The notes: generated from the letters alone by a model not told the origin. Positions 17,505 to 25,784 are shown, numbered from the stretch's first letter. The stretch is 64,000 bases of DNA from Sutterella megalosphaeroides (GCF_003609995.1 NZ_AP018786.1:2490001-2554000), one strand, 5' to 3'. Numbers and translations are program-made.

Positions 17505-17668
17505 GAGGATCTCCTGGTGGGGTTGAAGGGCGCCTTGGGGCGCCTCTTTCGGAACGCCTCCCTCCGATGCGGGGTCCGAAGTCCGCACTCGCGGGCTTCT
17601 CGCCGCACGCGCTCGGCGGTCGACGGGAGGCCGTCCGAACATGTCCTCCAGGTTAAAAATCCGGGCTT

Positions 17669-17698
17669 TTGCGCACAATGATCTTTTTCGCCGATAAT
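17669..17698 (+). promoter_or_regulatory. Candidate promoter of the LysR gene
   Basis: -35 TTGCGC (17669-17674) and -10 GATAAT (17693-17698) with an 18-nt spacer lie 32 nt before the LysR-gene ATG, in the divergent region shared with assT. This is where a LysR protein would be expected to bind. Confidence 0.55.
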
Positions 17699-17730
17699 TT
17701 TGCAAATTCCTCAAAAGCGAGTTGTTCGCG

Positions 17731-18873
17731 ATGTCCTCTCTCTGCTCCCGTTCCAAGGCGTCCCGCTCGGGCGGCGCCGAGACCGTCCCGGAAATCGTCC
17801 CGACCGATGCCCGTGCGCGGCTGCGCGAGCTCTCCTTCAACGACCTGAGGCTTTTCGTACACCTCTACGAGAACCGCTCGTTGCAGCTCGCGGCGGCAAA
17901 GCTCGACCTCAATCTTTCGACCGCTTCGCGTCAGCTCAAGCGCATTCGCGAAGCGCTTGGCGACGAACTCTTCGTGCGCTCGAACCCGGGGCTCCATCCC
18001 ACGCCGCGCGCCGAAGTCCTCTACCCGACCGTGCGCGCGATTCTGGGGCTCTCCGAAGAGCTCGTGCAAAGCGACGTCTTCGTCCCTTCGGAACTCACCC
18101 GAACCTTTCGCATCGGCGCCGTCGACAATGCCGTCTTCTCGGTCATGCCCGAAGTGATCCGCGAGTTTTTCCACTCGGCGCCCAACGCCTCGATCGAGGT
18201 GATGCAGCTCCCTCAGCAACTCTTCGAGGCGCTCGCCCGGGGCGAAATCGACCTTGCGGTTTTTCCGTCCACGCGCCCCATTCCCGCGAACTTCCATTCG
18301 ATGAAGCTTTTTCCCGAAAGTTACGCCCTCTGCGTACGCGAAGACCATCCGCTCGCGAAGCGCTACCGGGAAACGGGCGAACTCACGCGCGAGGAAATTC
18401 ACCGCTACCGCAAGATCGTCATCAGCAACCGCGGCGCGGGGGAGCGGCCGCTTTACTGCCTCGACGAAACGACCTTCCTCGGGCACGACGAGCAGGCCCG
18501 CGCGATCACGATGCCCTGGTTCCTCACGGTGCCCGGGCTTCTCGAACGCACGGACTTCACGGCGGTGCTGCCCCTCGGCACGGCGCTGCGCCTGCAAGAA
18601 TCGCTCCGTCATCCGCTCGCCGTGATCCCCTGCAACGCGCAGCTCGAACACGTGCGCGTTCCCGATCGGGACGCGCACGAGCGGGTTCCGAACGACGCCG
18701 CACAACCCGGCGTGCGCTCCGGCGTGCACTCCGCCGAGCGGCCAGCCTATTACACCCGCATCATCTGGCACGAGCGCGTGCACCGGGATCCCGCGGTGGA
18801 GTGGCTGCGCGGACTCTTTGCGATTTACGCCGCTCCCGTCGCGGACGCTCTGGCCGCCGCATCGAAAGGTTGA
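17731..18873 (+). CDS. LysR-type transcriptional regulator divergent from assT
   Basis: A 380-residue DNA-binding regulator. The winged helix-turn-helix lies at about residues 35-95 (LSFNDLRLFVHLYENRSLQLAAAKLDLNL pattern, with STASRQLKRIREALGDELFVRS), followed by a periplasmic-binding-like co-inducer domain. It is longer than a typical LysR protein (about 300): a 30-residue N-terminal extension and an Arg/His/Pro-rich insertion near residues 290-335 account for the excess. The start is ATG 17731 (a TTG three codons earlier is possible). By position it most likely controls assT, but the inducer is unknown. A bidirectional terminator follows. Confidence 0.9.
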   Translation: MSSLCSRSKASRSGGAETVPEIVPTDARARLRELSFNDLRLFVHLYENRSLQLAAAKLDLNLSTASRQLKRIREALGDELFVRSNPGLHPTPRAEVLYPTVRAILGLSEELVQSDVFVPSELTRTFRIGAVDNAVFSVMPEVIREFFHSAPNASIEVMQLPQQLFEALARGEIDLAVFPSTRPIPANFHSMKLFPESYALCVREDHPLAKRYRETGELTREEIHRYRKIVISNRGAGERPLYCLDETTFLGHDEQARAITMPWFLTVPGLLERTDFTAVLPLGTALRLQESLRHPLAVIPCNAQLEHVRVPDRDAHERVPNDAAQPGVRSGVHSAERPAYYTRIIWHERVHRDPAVEWLRGLFAIYAAPVADALAAASKG

Positions 18874-18905
18874 AAGGCTGAGAAAGGACTGAAAAAGGGC
18901 TCAAA

Positions 18906-18940
18906 AAAAGAACCGGCGCCCGAAGGCGACCGGTTCTTTT
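18906..18940. terminator. Bidirectional terminator between LysR gene and NCS1 permease
   Basis: Arms AAAAGAACCGG (18906-18916) and CCGGTTCTTTT (18930-18940) with an inner CGCC/GGCG stem and CGAA loop. T-runs occur on both strands (plus CATTTT, minus seven Ts), so it serves both converging genes. Confidence 0.88.
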
Positions 18941-18966
18941 CATTTTCAGCTCTCTCGACTCTTCAC

Positions 18967-18995
18967 GACCGCTTCCCCGTCGGGGGAAAGCGGTC
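18967..18995. repeat. GC-rich hairpin after the NCS1 permease gene
   Basis: Arms GACCGCTTCCCC and GGGGAAAGCGGTC (one bulged A, GTCG loop). A hairpin of closely related sequence, in the other orientation, lies at 32806-32838. No T-run follows directly. The two could be degraded members of a palindromic repeat family or simply barrier hairpins. Confidence 0.4.
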
Positions 18996-19020
18996 GGAAT
19001 GCGTCAAGGCGTGCGGGCGA

Positions 19021-20484
19021 TCAGCGCTTTTCTTCGTGAAGCACCGGCGCCACTTCGCACTTCAGCACGAAGGTGAGCACGTAGTAGAGCGCGGCACCCA
19101 CGATCATGGCGACCGCAAGGCCCATGTTCGACGTGGCGAAGACGCTCTTTTCCATTTCTTCCGTGAGGAGGAAGCTCACGACCTTGGCGATGTAGGGGTC
19201 GGACGAGGTGATCGTGCCGAGACCGATCAGGCTTGCAACGGCGAGCGAAAGGAGCGCCGTCCAGCGGTAGTTGCGACCGCCTTCGCCGTAGGGAAGCGCC
19301 ATACGGACGTCCCAACCGAGACGCTTCTGACGCAGGAGGTCGACCATTTCAATCGCACCCCACGAACCCATGATGACGGAGATCGCGGCGAGGAACGACT
19401 GGAAGGGAGCGACGAAGGAGTCGGAAACGAAGAGAAGGTAGAACGTACCGAACGCGATGATGAGGGCGTTCAGAACGGTCGACTGCCAGCGCTTCAACGG
19501 AGCGCCCATCGCCATGAGCGCAAGACCCGACGAGTAGATCCCCGTCATGCCCGCGGAGACGAGCGAGACGATGATCACGATCGAGAAGGGAACGTAGAAC
19601 CAGAAGGGGAGAATGCCCGTGAGCGCCGCGAGCGGTTCGCGGTTGGCGCGCTCGAGGAGTTCGGGGTTCCCGACCGAGAGCATCACGCCGAGGATGAGAA
19701 GGACCGAAACCGGAACGGCGATGCCGCAGGTCGTCCAGAGGATGACGCCGCCCGCCTGCGTCTTGCGCGGGAGGTAGCGCGAGTAGTCGCCGCCGTAATT
19801 GAGGAAGCCGAGACCCACCATCGTCATCGAGAGCACGATCGCACCGACGAAGGTACCCCAGTTGCCGGTCTCAACCGTGTTGAGCGCCGAGAAGTTGATT
19901 TGCGGGATGAAGAAGAAGAGGTAGGCGAGCGTCATGAGACCCGTCACCCAGGCGATGCCCTTCTCGAGCTTGATGATGAGCTGGTGGCCGTACACGGCAC
20001 CGAACACCGTCAGAACGAGAATCACGAGGAAGGAGACGAGAATGCAGGCGTCCGTCGGATAGCCGTCGGCCTTCGCGAACGCGGGCGCGAGCTTCGTGAC
20101 GAGGTCCGCAAGCGTCGTGGTCGCCATCGAGAGAAGCGACACCTTCCAGCCCATGTTCGCCACGTACCCGAAGAAGGTCGGGATCTTGTTGCCGTGGTAG
20201 CCGAACGCGAAGCGCGACTGTACGAGCGTGGGAAGACCCGTACGGACGCTGCCGACGGCGAGGATGCCCACGAACGAGCACGAAAGGAAGTACCCGATCA
20301 CGCCCGCGGCGATCGCCTGCCAGACCGAGAGGCCGAGACCGAAGACGTAGATGCCGAGCGTGATGCCGAAGATCGAAATGTTCCAGGAGAACCAAACGGG
20401 AAAGAGGTCGGAGGGCTTCCCGTAACGTTCGCTGTCCGGAACCGGGTTCACCCCGTTCACTTCGATTTTTGTCGTTTCAGACAT
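19021..20484 (-). CDS. NCS1-family purine/cytosine-type permease
   Basis: A 487-residue inner-membrane permease with about twelve membrane helices, of the nucleobase:cation symporter-1 family (cytosine/purine/thiamine). The N-terminus VPDSERYGKPSDLFPVWFSWN is the family entry signature, and the NYGGDYSRYLPRKT segment near residue 235 is a typical substrate/ion-binding loop region. It is the third gene of an operon after an ADP-ribosylglycohydrolase and a PfkB kinase, so the likely substrate is a nucleobase, nucleoside or related N-glycoside rather than cytosine in particular. The gap to the kinase is 102 nt without a clear terminator. Confidence 0.9.
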   Translation of the reverse strand: MSETTKIEVNGVNPVPDSERYGKPSDLFPVWFSWNISIFGITLGIYVFGLGLSVWQAIAAGVIGYFLSCSFVGILAVGSVRTGLPTLVQSRFAFGYHGNKIPTFFGYVANMGWKVSLLSMATTTLADLVTKLAPAFAKADGYPTDACILVSFLVILVLTVFGAVYGHQLIIKLEKGIAWVTGLMTLAYLFFFIPQINFSALNTVETGNWGTFVGAIVLSMTMVGLGFLNYGGDYSRYLPRKTQAGGVILWTTCGIAVPVSVLLILGVMLSVGNPELLERANREPLAALTGILPFWFYVPFSIVIIVSLVSAGMTGIYSSGLALMAMGAPLKRWQSTVLNALIIAFGTFYLLFVSDSFVAPFQSFLAAISVIMGSWGAIEMVDLLRQKRLGWDVRMALPYGEGGRNYRWTALLSLAVASLIGLGTITSSDPYIAKVVSFLLTEEMEKSVFATSNMGLAVAMIVGAALYYVLTFVLKCEVAPVLHEEKR

Positions 20485-20586
20485 GGTGTGTTGCGTTGAG
20501 TTGAAAAAGAAGTTGATGGAGGCCGCTCGAAGAGGGCGTTGAAGTGCCGCTTCGGGCGTCCGCGACGTGGAAATCGGGCTCGCCCC

Positions 20587-21528
20587 TTACTTTTCCGTAA
20601 GAAGCTCGCCGCGCGTGGGCGCCGTGGCGGCGCCTTCGCATCCGGTGACGTAGCTTGCCACGGCGTTGGCAAGCAGCACGCTTTCGTCGAGCGTGAGGCC
20701 GCACATGAGCCCCGCAATGACGCCGCCCGTGTGGGCGTCCCCGGAGCCGATCGTGTCAACGACCTGAACGGGGAAGCCCGCGATGCGGCGCGCTTCGCCC
20801 GCATCGGCGACGATCGCACCGCGACCGCCGTCCGTCACGACGGCGGGGCGCCCGGTGCGCTCCGCAAGCCACAGGGCCGCTTCGGAGACGTCGGATTGGC
20901 CCGACATCTTGCAGGCCTCGTCGGCGTTGACCGTGAACATGGCGCCCATGTCGTAGAAAGCTTCGAGCCGCTCGGGATCGAGCTCCAGAACGCGGGGACC
21001 CGGATCGAAAACGACCACGGCGTCGGGACGGCGACGCTCGAGCACGTCGAGCATCACGCGACCGTTCTCGCCCTCGACCTGGTAGCCCGAGACGTAGATG
21101 TAGTCGTAGGAGGCGATGTCGAAGGCGTCGAACCATTCGGCCTTCATCTGCCGTTCGATCCCGAACATGGAGATGAAGGTGCGCTCGCCGGAGTGTTCCG
21201 CCAAGGAGAGGCACCAGCCGTTGTCGACGTTCCCCGGCACGTTGTGCTGCGGATAGCCGCGTTCGGCAAACGTCTTGCGGACGATGTCGGCAAAAAAGCC
21301 CGTGCCGATCGGCATGAAGGCTTCGAACGGCAGGTCGAGCTTCCAGAGGACGTCCGCCACGTTGAAGGAGCATCCGCCCACCACGGTCTTACGGTAGTCG
21401 CCCTCGATGTCGGCCCCGGACTTCGGCATCTCGTGAACGTTGATCACCATGTCGACGAAGGCGCTTCCGATGATGAAAACGCGCTTCTCGGGCATGAGGG
21501 TGCAGACGATGTCGTGAAGGTCACGCAT
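20587..21528 (-). CDS. PfkB-family carbohydrate/nucleoside kinase
   Basis: A 313-residue ribokinase-fold kinase. It has the N-terminal glycine motif GGCSFNVA (51-58) and the C-terminal PfkB signature DTIGSGDAHTGG (258-269), where Gly261-Gly263 form the anion hole and Asp264 is the catalytic base. The start at ATG 21528 has GGAGG seven nt upstream and overlaps the end of the ADP-ribosylglycohydrolase gene by 8 nt, so the two are translationally coupled. By context (kinase, hydrolase, permease) it resembles YegV of the E. coli yegTUV group. Substrate unknown; a nucleoside or ribose derivative is the best guess. Confidence 0.92.
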   Translation of the reverse strand: MRDLHDIVCTLMPEKRVFIIGSAFVDMVINVHEMPKSGADIEGDYRKTVVGGCSFNVADVLWKLDLPFEAFMPIGTGFFADIVRKTFAERGYPQHNVPGNVDNGWCLSLAEHSGERTFISMFGIERQMKAEWFDAFDIASYDYIYVSGYQVEGENGRVMLDVLERRRPDAVVVFDPGPRVLELDPERLEAFYDMGAMFTVNADEACKMSGQSDVSEAALWLAERTGRPAVVTDGGRGAIVADAGEARRIAGFPVQVVDTIGSGDAHTGGVIAGLMCGLTLDESVLLANAVASYVTGCEGAATAPTRGELLTEK

Positions 21529-22564
21529 TCGGAACCTCCGCGGCGTCGAGCGTGAAGGTTTTGCGGGCGGCGACGATGCGCTCGGCAAGCGCGCGGAAGT
21601 CGAGGTCGTTCGTCTTTTCGAGGTACTCGATCCAATCGGCGGGGAGCCCCGAGAGGCCCGCCTTCGCGCCGCAGATCGCACAGGCCATGGCACCCATCGT
21701 GTCGGTATCCCCGCCCATATTCGCGCACATGATCGCGGCTTCCTTCGCGTCGCGGCACACCCAGGCGACCGCAAGCGCCGCGGTCACGGATTCGCTGGTC
21801 ATCGTGCCCGTGCCGAGGAAGTCGTAAATGAAGCGGCTCGCTTCGTCCGCGTCCTTCCATTCGCGCGCGGCGTAAAGCGTGCGGAAAGCGTCGAAGCGCG
21901 TACGGATCGACGCCGCCCAGGTGGGCTCGCCCTTCGCGGCCGCCACCGGGTGGATGCGGTTCATGTCGTCGACGATCTCGTCCCAGCTGCGGCCCGCAAC
22001 GGCCGAGGCGACGGCCTGCGCGACCATGGCGGCCCCCGAAATCGCCACGTCCGTCGCGTGCGTGACAACGCTCACGCGTCGCACGGTTTCGGCGAGCTTT
22101 TCGGTTTCGTCGTAGGCAACGAGGCAGCCCACGGGAGCGATGCGCATCGCGGCGCCGTTCGTCAGGGACTGCTTCGTGTAGGGCGTCGCGTCTTCGCCGC
22201 GGCTGTGCGCGAGGAGCGAAGCCTTCGACGAGGGCCCGAGCAGATTGATTTCGAACCCGTTCATCGACTTCACCCAGTCGATCAGGCGGTCGGCAAGCAC
22301 GCGCACGGGCGGAACCGTACCGGCTTCGAGCAGCGCTTCGAGAACGACGAAGGCCTGCGCGGAGTCGTCCGTGTAGTGACCCGCCTTGAAGTAGCAGGCG
22401 ACGATATTGTCTTCGGCGCCGTCCAGAAACGTATCGATCCAACCGTAGCGGTCGCGCACCTTTTCGCGCGGCCAGAGTTCGCCCGGAACCCCAAGGGCGT
22501 CGCCGAGCACCATGCCGGCAATCGCACCGGCGATCCGGTCCTTCAGGATCTCTCGATCGGTCAT
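21521..22564 (-). CDS. ADP-ribosylglycohydrolase-family protein
   Basis: A 347-residue protein of the DraG/ARH family, which cleaves N- or O-glycosidic bonds of ADP-ribose with two metal ions. Metal-ligand motifs are present: GDALGVPGE (21-29), TDDSAQ (65-70) and GGDTDTMGA (284-292). In family enzymes these coordinate Mg or Mn. It is the first gene of an operon with a PfkB kinase and NCS1 permease, a grouping that points to catabolism of a nucleoside-like compound rather than protein de-ADP-ribosylation. It parallels YegU of E. coli. A TACAAT -10 lies 73 nt upstream. Confidence 0.93.
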   Translation of the reverse strand: MTDREILKDRIAGAIAGMVLGDALGVPGELWPREKVRDRYGWIDTFLDGAEDNIVACYFKAGHYTDDSAQAFVVLEALLEAGTVPPVRVLADRLIDWVKSMNGFEINLLGPSSKASLLAHSRGEDATPYTKQSLTNGAAMRIAPVGCLVAYDETEKLAETVRRVSVVTHATDVAISGAAMVAQAVASAVAGRSWDEIVDDMNRIHPVAAAKGEPTWAASIRTRFDAFRTLYAAREWKDADEASRFIYDFLGTGTMTSESVTAALAVAWVCRDAKEAAIMCANMGGDTDTMGAMACAICGAKAGLSGLPADWIEYLEKTNDLDFRALAERIVAARKTFTLDAAEVPNA

Positions 22565-22636
22565 CGTTCACTCCAAAGGGACGGTCTTTCGGCGCCCCCC
22601 GGCGTCCGCACCCGTCCGTATATTCGAAAGGAGCGA

Positions 22637-22642
22637 ATTGTA
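22637..22642 (-). promoter_or_regulatory. Candidate -10 of the hydrolase-kinase-permease operon
   Basis: TACAAT within TTCGATACAATT on the minus strand, about 73 nt before the hydrolase start. The same 12-mer occurs at the hflK promoter candidate (30136). A weak -35 (TTCGGA) lies 19 nt further upstream. Confidence 0.45.
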
Positions 22643-22739
22643 TCGAAAATTGTCGCCGTTTTCCGAATAATCACGACGTTGCAACGCGGTGTACGGGGTC
22701 GGTCGGCTCCCATCGGCCGATACGTCGCCGACGCTCCTC

Positions 22740-22745
22740 TACAAT
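22740..22745 (+). promoter_or_regulatory. Candidate -10 of the HicB-like gene
   Basis: TACAAT 55 nt upstream of the ATG at 22800; no convincing -35. The rest of the 235-nt divergent region 22565-22799 holds the opposite promoter and a TCGGCCGA palindrome near 22714. Confidence 0.4.
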
Positions 22746-22799
22746 GAGGTCGTTTCCACACGGATTTCACGCGTTTTCCAGGCACCGGAGGCGACCCGC

Positions 22800-23321
22800 A
22801 TGCTGTTTCCCGACCGCTACCGCTACTCGATCGAACTCGAACCCGAGGGGACGTACCGCTTCGTCTTTCCGGAACTTCCCGAAATCAAACTCTCGACGCG
22901 CACGCTGCGCGAAGGGCGGGAGCGCCTTCACGAGGTCGTTCTCGACGCGCTCGAGGCCCGCCTGCGGGAACAAAACCCGCCCGAAGACCGCGCGCCGCGC
23001 GCGGGCGAAGGGGTCCTGAAGCTCGCTCCCACGTACCGAGCCAAACTCCTTCTCATCGAGGGCATGAACGAGACGAACGTATCGGCCGCCGAACTCGGGC
23101 GCCGTCTCTCGATCGCGCCCCAGGAAGCGCATCGCATACTGAAATTCCGTCACCCAACGAAAATCGACGCGCTTGCCGCGGCCCTCAAAGCGATCGGGCT
23201 CGAATTGAAGCTTACCGTCCTTCCCGTCGAGCGTCGCACGAACGCAGAGAGGTATCTGAAGATCGACTTCCGAAAGCTGCCCGAAGAGCCGGAAAAAACC
23301 TCAGAGCCTGAAGAGTCCTAA
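22800..23321 (+). CDS. HicB-like protein with C-terminal helix-turn-helix (orphan)
   Basis: A 173-residue protein with a HicB-type N-terminal domain (about residues 8-60: an RYSIELEPEGTYRFVFPELPE pattern like the partial RNase-H fold of HicB antitoxins) and a C-terminal DNA-binding part (about 100-140: VSAAELGRRLSIAPQEAHRIL and HPTKIDALAAALKAIGLEL). HicB antitoxins normally sit next to a HicA toxin of about 60 residues with a double-stranded-RNA-binding fold. I find no such gene on either side. It may act as a stand-alone regulator. The ATG has GGAGG about eight nt upstream. The C-terminus is acidic. Confidence 0.78.
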   Translation: MLFPDRYRYSIELEPEGTYRFVFPELPEIKLSTRTLREGRERLHEVVLDALEARLREQNPPEDRAPRAGEGVLKLAPTYRAKLLLIEGMNETNVSAAELGRRLSIAPQEAHRILKFRHPTKIDALAAALKAIGLELKLTVLPVERRTNAERYLKIDFRKLPEEPEKTSEPEES

Positions 23322-23336
23322 GTGCCCGAAAAACAG

Positions 23337-23376
23337 AAGGCCGTCCGAAGAACCGGACGGCCTTTTGCATTTTTCG
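23337..23376. terminator. Bidirectional terminator between HicB-like gene and mscS
   Basis: Perfect 11-bp stem AAGGCCGTCCG (23337-23347) / CGGACGGCCTT (23354-23364), followed by TTGCATTTTT on the plus side and CTGTTTTT on the minus side. It ends the HicB-like transcript and backs up the mscS end. Confidence 0.88.
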
Positions 23377-23387
23377 ATGCGCCCCGC

Positions 23388-23407
23388 AAGGGCTCTTTCG
23401 AGCCCTT
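23388..23407 (-). other. Hairpin with GAAA tetraloop after mscS
   Basis: Arms AAGGGCTC (23388-23395) and GAGCCCTT (23400-23407); on the minus-strand RNA the loop reads GAAA, a stable GNRA tetraloop. It lies 22 nt after the mscS stop, before the terminator at 23337-23376, and may protect the mRNA 3' end. Confidence 0.5.
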
Positions 23408-23429
23408 CGGGAGCAACATGTTTTGGGGG

Positions 23430-24911
23430 TTACACCTTTGCGGGAGTCGACTTTTCGATGTCGACCTTCGCCACGGGCGCATCCACCTTGCGCAGATTGA
23501 TTTCGAGCTGGTTGTAGGGGACCTCAATGCCCTCTTCCTGGAAGCGTTTCAAAATCGCCGTCGAAATCTGCGTGCGCAGGCCCGCCGTGCCGTTCACGGG
23601 GTCCGCACACCAGAAGCCGAGCTTCAGGTTGATACCCGAAGCGCCGAAGCTGTCGACGTAGGACCAGCCGCGGCGCCCCTTCACGATGCGGGGACGCTCG
23701 CGCATGCCTTCCTCGAGCATGATTTCAAGCGCGCGCGTGATGTCCGCGTCGTAAGCGATCGAAATGTCGATGTACTGCACGACGGGCTCGTCCGTGTAGG
23801 AGTAGTTGCGCACGGCGCTCGTCACAAAGCTTTCGTTCGGCACGACGCACTCGACGCCGTCGTTGTTGCGAACGACCGTAAAGCGCGTGTTGATTTCGGT
23901 CACGCGACCGCGGAAGTTCGCCACCTCGACGAGGTCTCCGATCTTCACCGAGCGGTCGAGCAGAATGATGAAGCCCGAGATGTAGTTCGAGGCGATCTTC
24001 TGCAAGCCGAACCCCAAACCGACGCCGACCGCGCCGCCGAAGACGGAAAGGACGGTGAGGTCGATCCCGACGGAGCTCAGACCCATGCAGACGGCGATGA
24101 TGAAAAGAAGGATTCGAACGACGCGGGCGAGCGCCACCTGCACGTTCTTCGAAAGACCCTTCGAGGACTCGATGAGATTTTCGGCGATATCGGCCATCCA
24201 GTTGGCAATGCCGAGCGAAAGGAGAATCGTCAGAATCGCAACGAAAACGGTCCAAAGCGTGACGTTCCCGCCCCCGAACGGAATGCGCGTTCCCTCCATG
24301 AACTCGATCGCATGCCCGAGGATGCCGAAAAACTGCAGGACGACGAGAATCCAGAAGCCGATGCGCAAGAAGCGCTTCACGCCCGGGGTCAGCACCTTCG
24401 TGCCGAAGAGGAGGCTCGCGAACTGAAGGATGACGGAGAGAAGCGCGAAGGCGTAAAGAAGGTTGTAGGCGACGTTGCAGAAAATGAGGCTCTCGCCCTT
24501 GAAACCGAGCCCCTTCGTCATCGCGAAGGCACCGATAGCGACGATCGAGCCCGAAATGAAGCTGAAGGAAATGCCCGCGAGAAGCTCCTTCATGAACTGC
24601 ACGAGCTTCACGCCCATGCGTTCGAGGAAGGTCGGATCCTCCTTGTGCGCGAGCGCGTCGATGCTCGAAATCGAGAAGGCGAGCGCGCGGCTGTTGACAC
24701 GACGCGCCAGGATGAAGCCCGCGACGACGGCAACGATCACGATGCCGAACTGCAGGGCGATGTTGTCGTAAGTGAGCGACCCCCACCAGTTGGTGGCGAT
24801 CTCGTTGATGGTCAGTGCGTCGGGCGTCGGGTCGACGAGACCCTGAAGGATCTGCGAGCCCGTCGCTTCGGAAGCGGTCAGAACCGCTGCGGTAGTCGTT
24901 TCGGTCGGCAT
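23430..24911 (-). CDS. MscS-family mechanosensitive channel
   Basis: A 493-residue inner-membrane channel that should open under hypo-osmotic stress. The pore helix and MscS signature are clear: VLSVFGGAVGVGLGFGLQ, then SNYISGFIILLDRSVKIGD leading into the beta domain, and a cytoplasmic C-terminal domain with a terminal NQLEINL-type segment. It is longer than E. coli MscS (286) because of about four extra N-terminal membrane helices, as in larger MscS homologues. I chose ATG 24911 (MPTETTTA); the open frame further upstream is Arg-rich and lacks family similarity. It stands alone on the minus strand after hpt. Confidence 0.93.
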   Translation of the reverse strand: MPTETTTAAVLTASEATGSQILQGLVDPTPDALTINEIATNWWGSLTYDNIALQFGIVIVAVVAGFILARRVNSRALAFSISSIDALAHKEDPTFLERMGVKLVQFMKELLAGISFSFISGSIVAIGAFAMTKGLGFKGESLIFCNVAYNLLYAFALLSVILQFASLLFGTKVLTPGVKRFLRIGFWILVVLQFFGILGHAIEFMEGTRIPFGGGNVTLWTVFVAILTILLSLGIANWMADIAENLIESSKGLSKNVQVALARVVRILLFIIAVCMGLSSVGIDLTVLSVFGGAVGVGLGFGLQKIASNYISGFIILLDRSVKIGDLVEVANFRGRVTEINTRFTVVRNNDGVECVVPNESFVTSAVRNYSYTDEPVVQYIDISIAYDADITRALEIMLEEGMRERPRIVKGRRGWSYVDSFGASGINLKLGFWCADPVNGTAGLRTQISTAILKRFQEEGIEVPYNQLEINLRKVDAPVAKVDIEKSTPAKV

Positions 24912-25091
24912 GGTGTCGAGAGAAATCGTGTGTGTGTTGTAGGAAGATTCGCGAAGCGCTCGTTTTTGTCTTAATTCGCGCTTTTCCCAAGCGCGGCGGC
25001 TTCGCAAGGCGAGCGAATTCTAAGCGATTCCGCAAGCTCCCCCTAGCGTAAACCCTCCCCCGCCGAAAGGAAAGGCCCTTCGGCGGATTGC

Positions 25092-25136
25092 AAAAAAAAT
25101 CCCGACGCACCGCTAAGCAGATGTCGTCGGGATTTT
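25092..25136 (-). terminator. Intrinsic terminator after hpt
   Basis: Arms AAAATCCCGACG (about 25097-25107) and CGTCGGGATTTT (25125-25136) give, on the minus strand, a stem followed by eight Ts. It lies 33 nt after the hpt stop. Confidence 0.88.
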
Positions 25137-25168
25137 CTCTTGCCTCACGGCCCCTACGGGCGTCGGAC

Positions 25169-25696
25169 TCAGCAGCCCTTGGCGGCTTCCTTCGCCTTCA
25201 CGCGGGCGATGAGCGCTTCGGGGCCGAGCGCGTCGTAGCACTCGAAGGGCTGGTGGATCCAGGGATTGTCTTCGAGGTATTCGACGTACCAGTCGGGCTT
25301 CAGCACCGAGTGGGCCTTGTACCAGAGCACGGCCACGCGGATTTCGGTGATTTCGGGGTAGCGGTTCTTCAGGTGGGCGACCACTTCCTTGATCGTCTTG
25401 CCGGAGTCGACCATGTCGTCGACGAGGAGGACGCGCCCCTTGAGTTCGCTCACGCCCGTGATGCAGTCGGCGATGTCGAGGTCGCTCTGCACGGTGCCTT
25501 TGGCTTCGCGGTAGGAGCTCGTCGCGAGAATCGCGAGGGGCATGTCGTAGACGCGACTGAAGAAGTCGCCCGGACGCATCCCGCCGCGCGAGAGGCAAAG
25601 CAGGCTGTCGAACGCCCAGCCGCTTTCGGCGACGTTGCAGACAAGCCGTTCGTTGAGGTCGATGTATTCGTCCCAGGTGTAAGCAATATCGGACAT
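25169..25696 (-). CDS. Hypoxanthine/xanthine-type phosphoribosyltransferase
   Basis: A 175-residue type I phosphoribosyltransferase that salvages purine bases to nucleotides with PRPP. The PRPP-binding loop VLLVDDMVDSGKT lies at 89-101, preceded by the LCLSRGGMRPGDFF segment (34-46) that forms the pyrophosphate loop region. A Trp-containing hood segment (LKPDWYVEYLEDNPWI) resembles bacterial xanthine/hypoxanthine transferases. It lies downstream of purA on the same strand, the usual betaproteobacterial order, with a terminator-like hairpin in the 147-nt gap. Base specificity cannot be decided from sequence. Confidence 0.9.
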   Translation of the reverse strand: MSDIAYTWDEYIDLNERLVCNVAESGWAFDSLLCLSRGGMRPGDFFSRVYDMPLAILATSSYREAKGTVQSDLDIADCITGVSELKGRVLLVDDMVDSGKTIKEVVAHLKNRYPEITEIRVAVLWYKAHSVLKPDWYVEYLEDNPWIHQPFECYDALGPEALIARVKAKEAAKGC

Positions 25697-25784
25697 GGTG
25701 CTTGGCTTCGGTAGAGAAAAGACGGCGTCCGCACGAGCGGCCGGCGCTTTCGAAAGAAAGGAAGAAGGGGGTGCGCCCCTGAAA

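Noticed and set aside
17505-17840. N-terminal extension of AssT beyond 17504
   Set aside because: The signal peptide and Shine-Dalgarno fix the start at 17504; the extension overlaps the LysR promoter and is unrelated to the family.
15471-18873. tRNA-Leu as an integration site for an assT-lysR island
   Set aside because: No integrase gene and no repeated tRNA 3' end is seen nearby.
22565-23429. HicA toxin gene next to the HicB-like gene
   Set aside because: Neither side has a short reading frame with the HicA glycine-His pattern and start signals.
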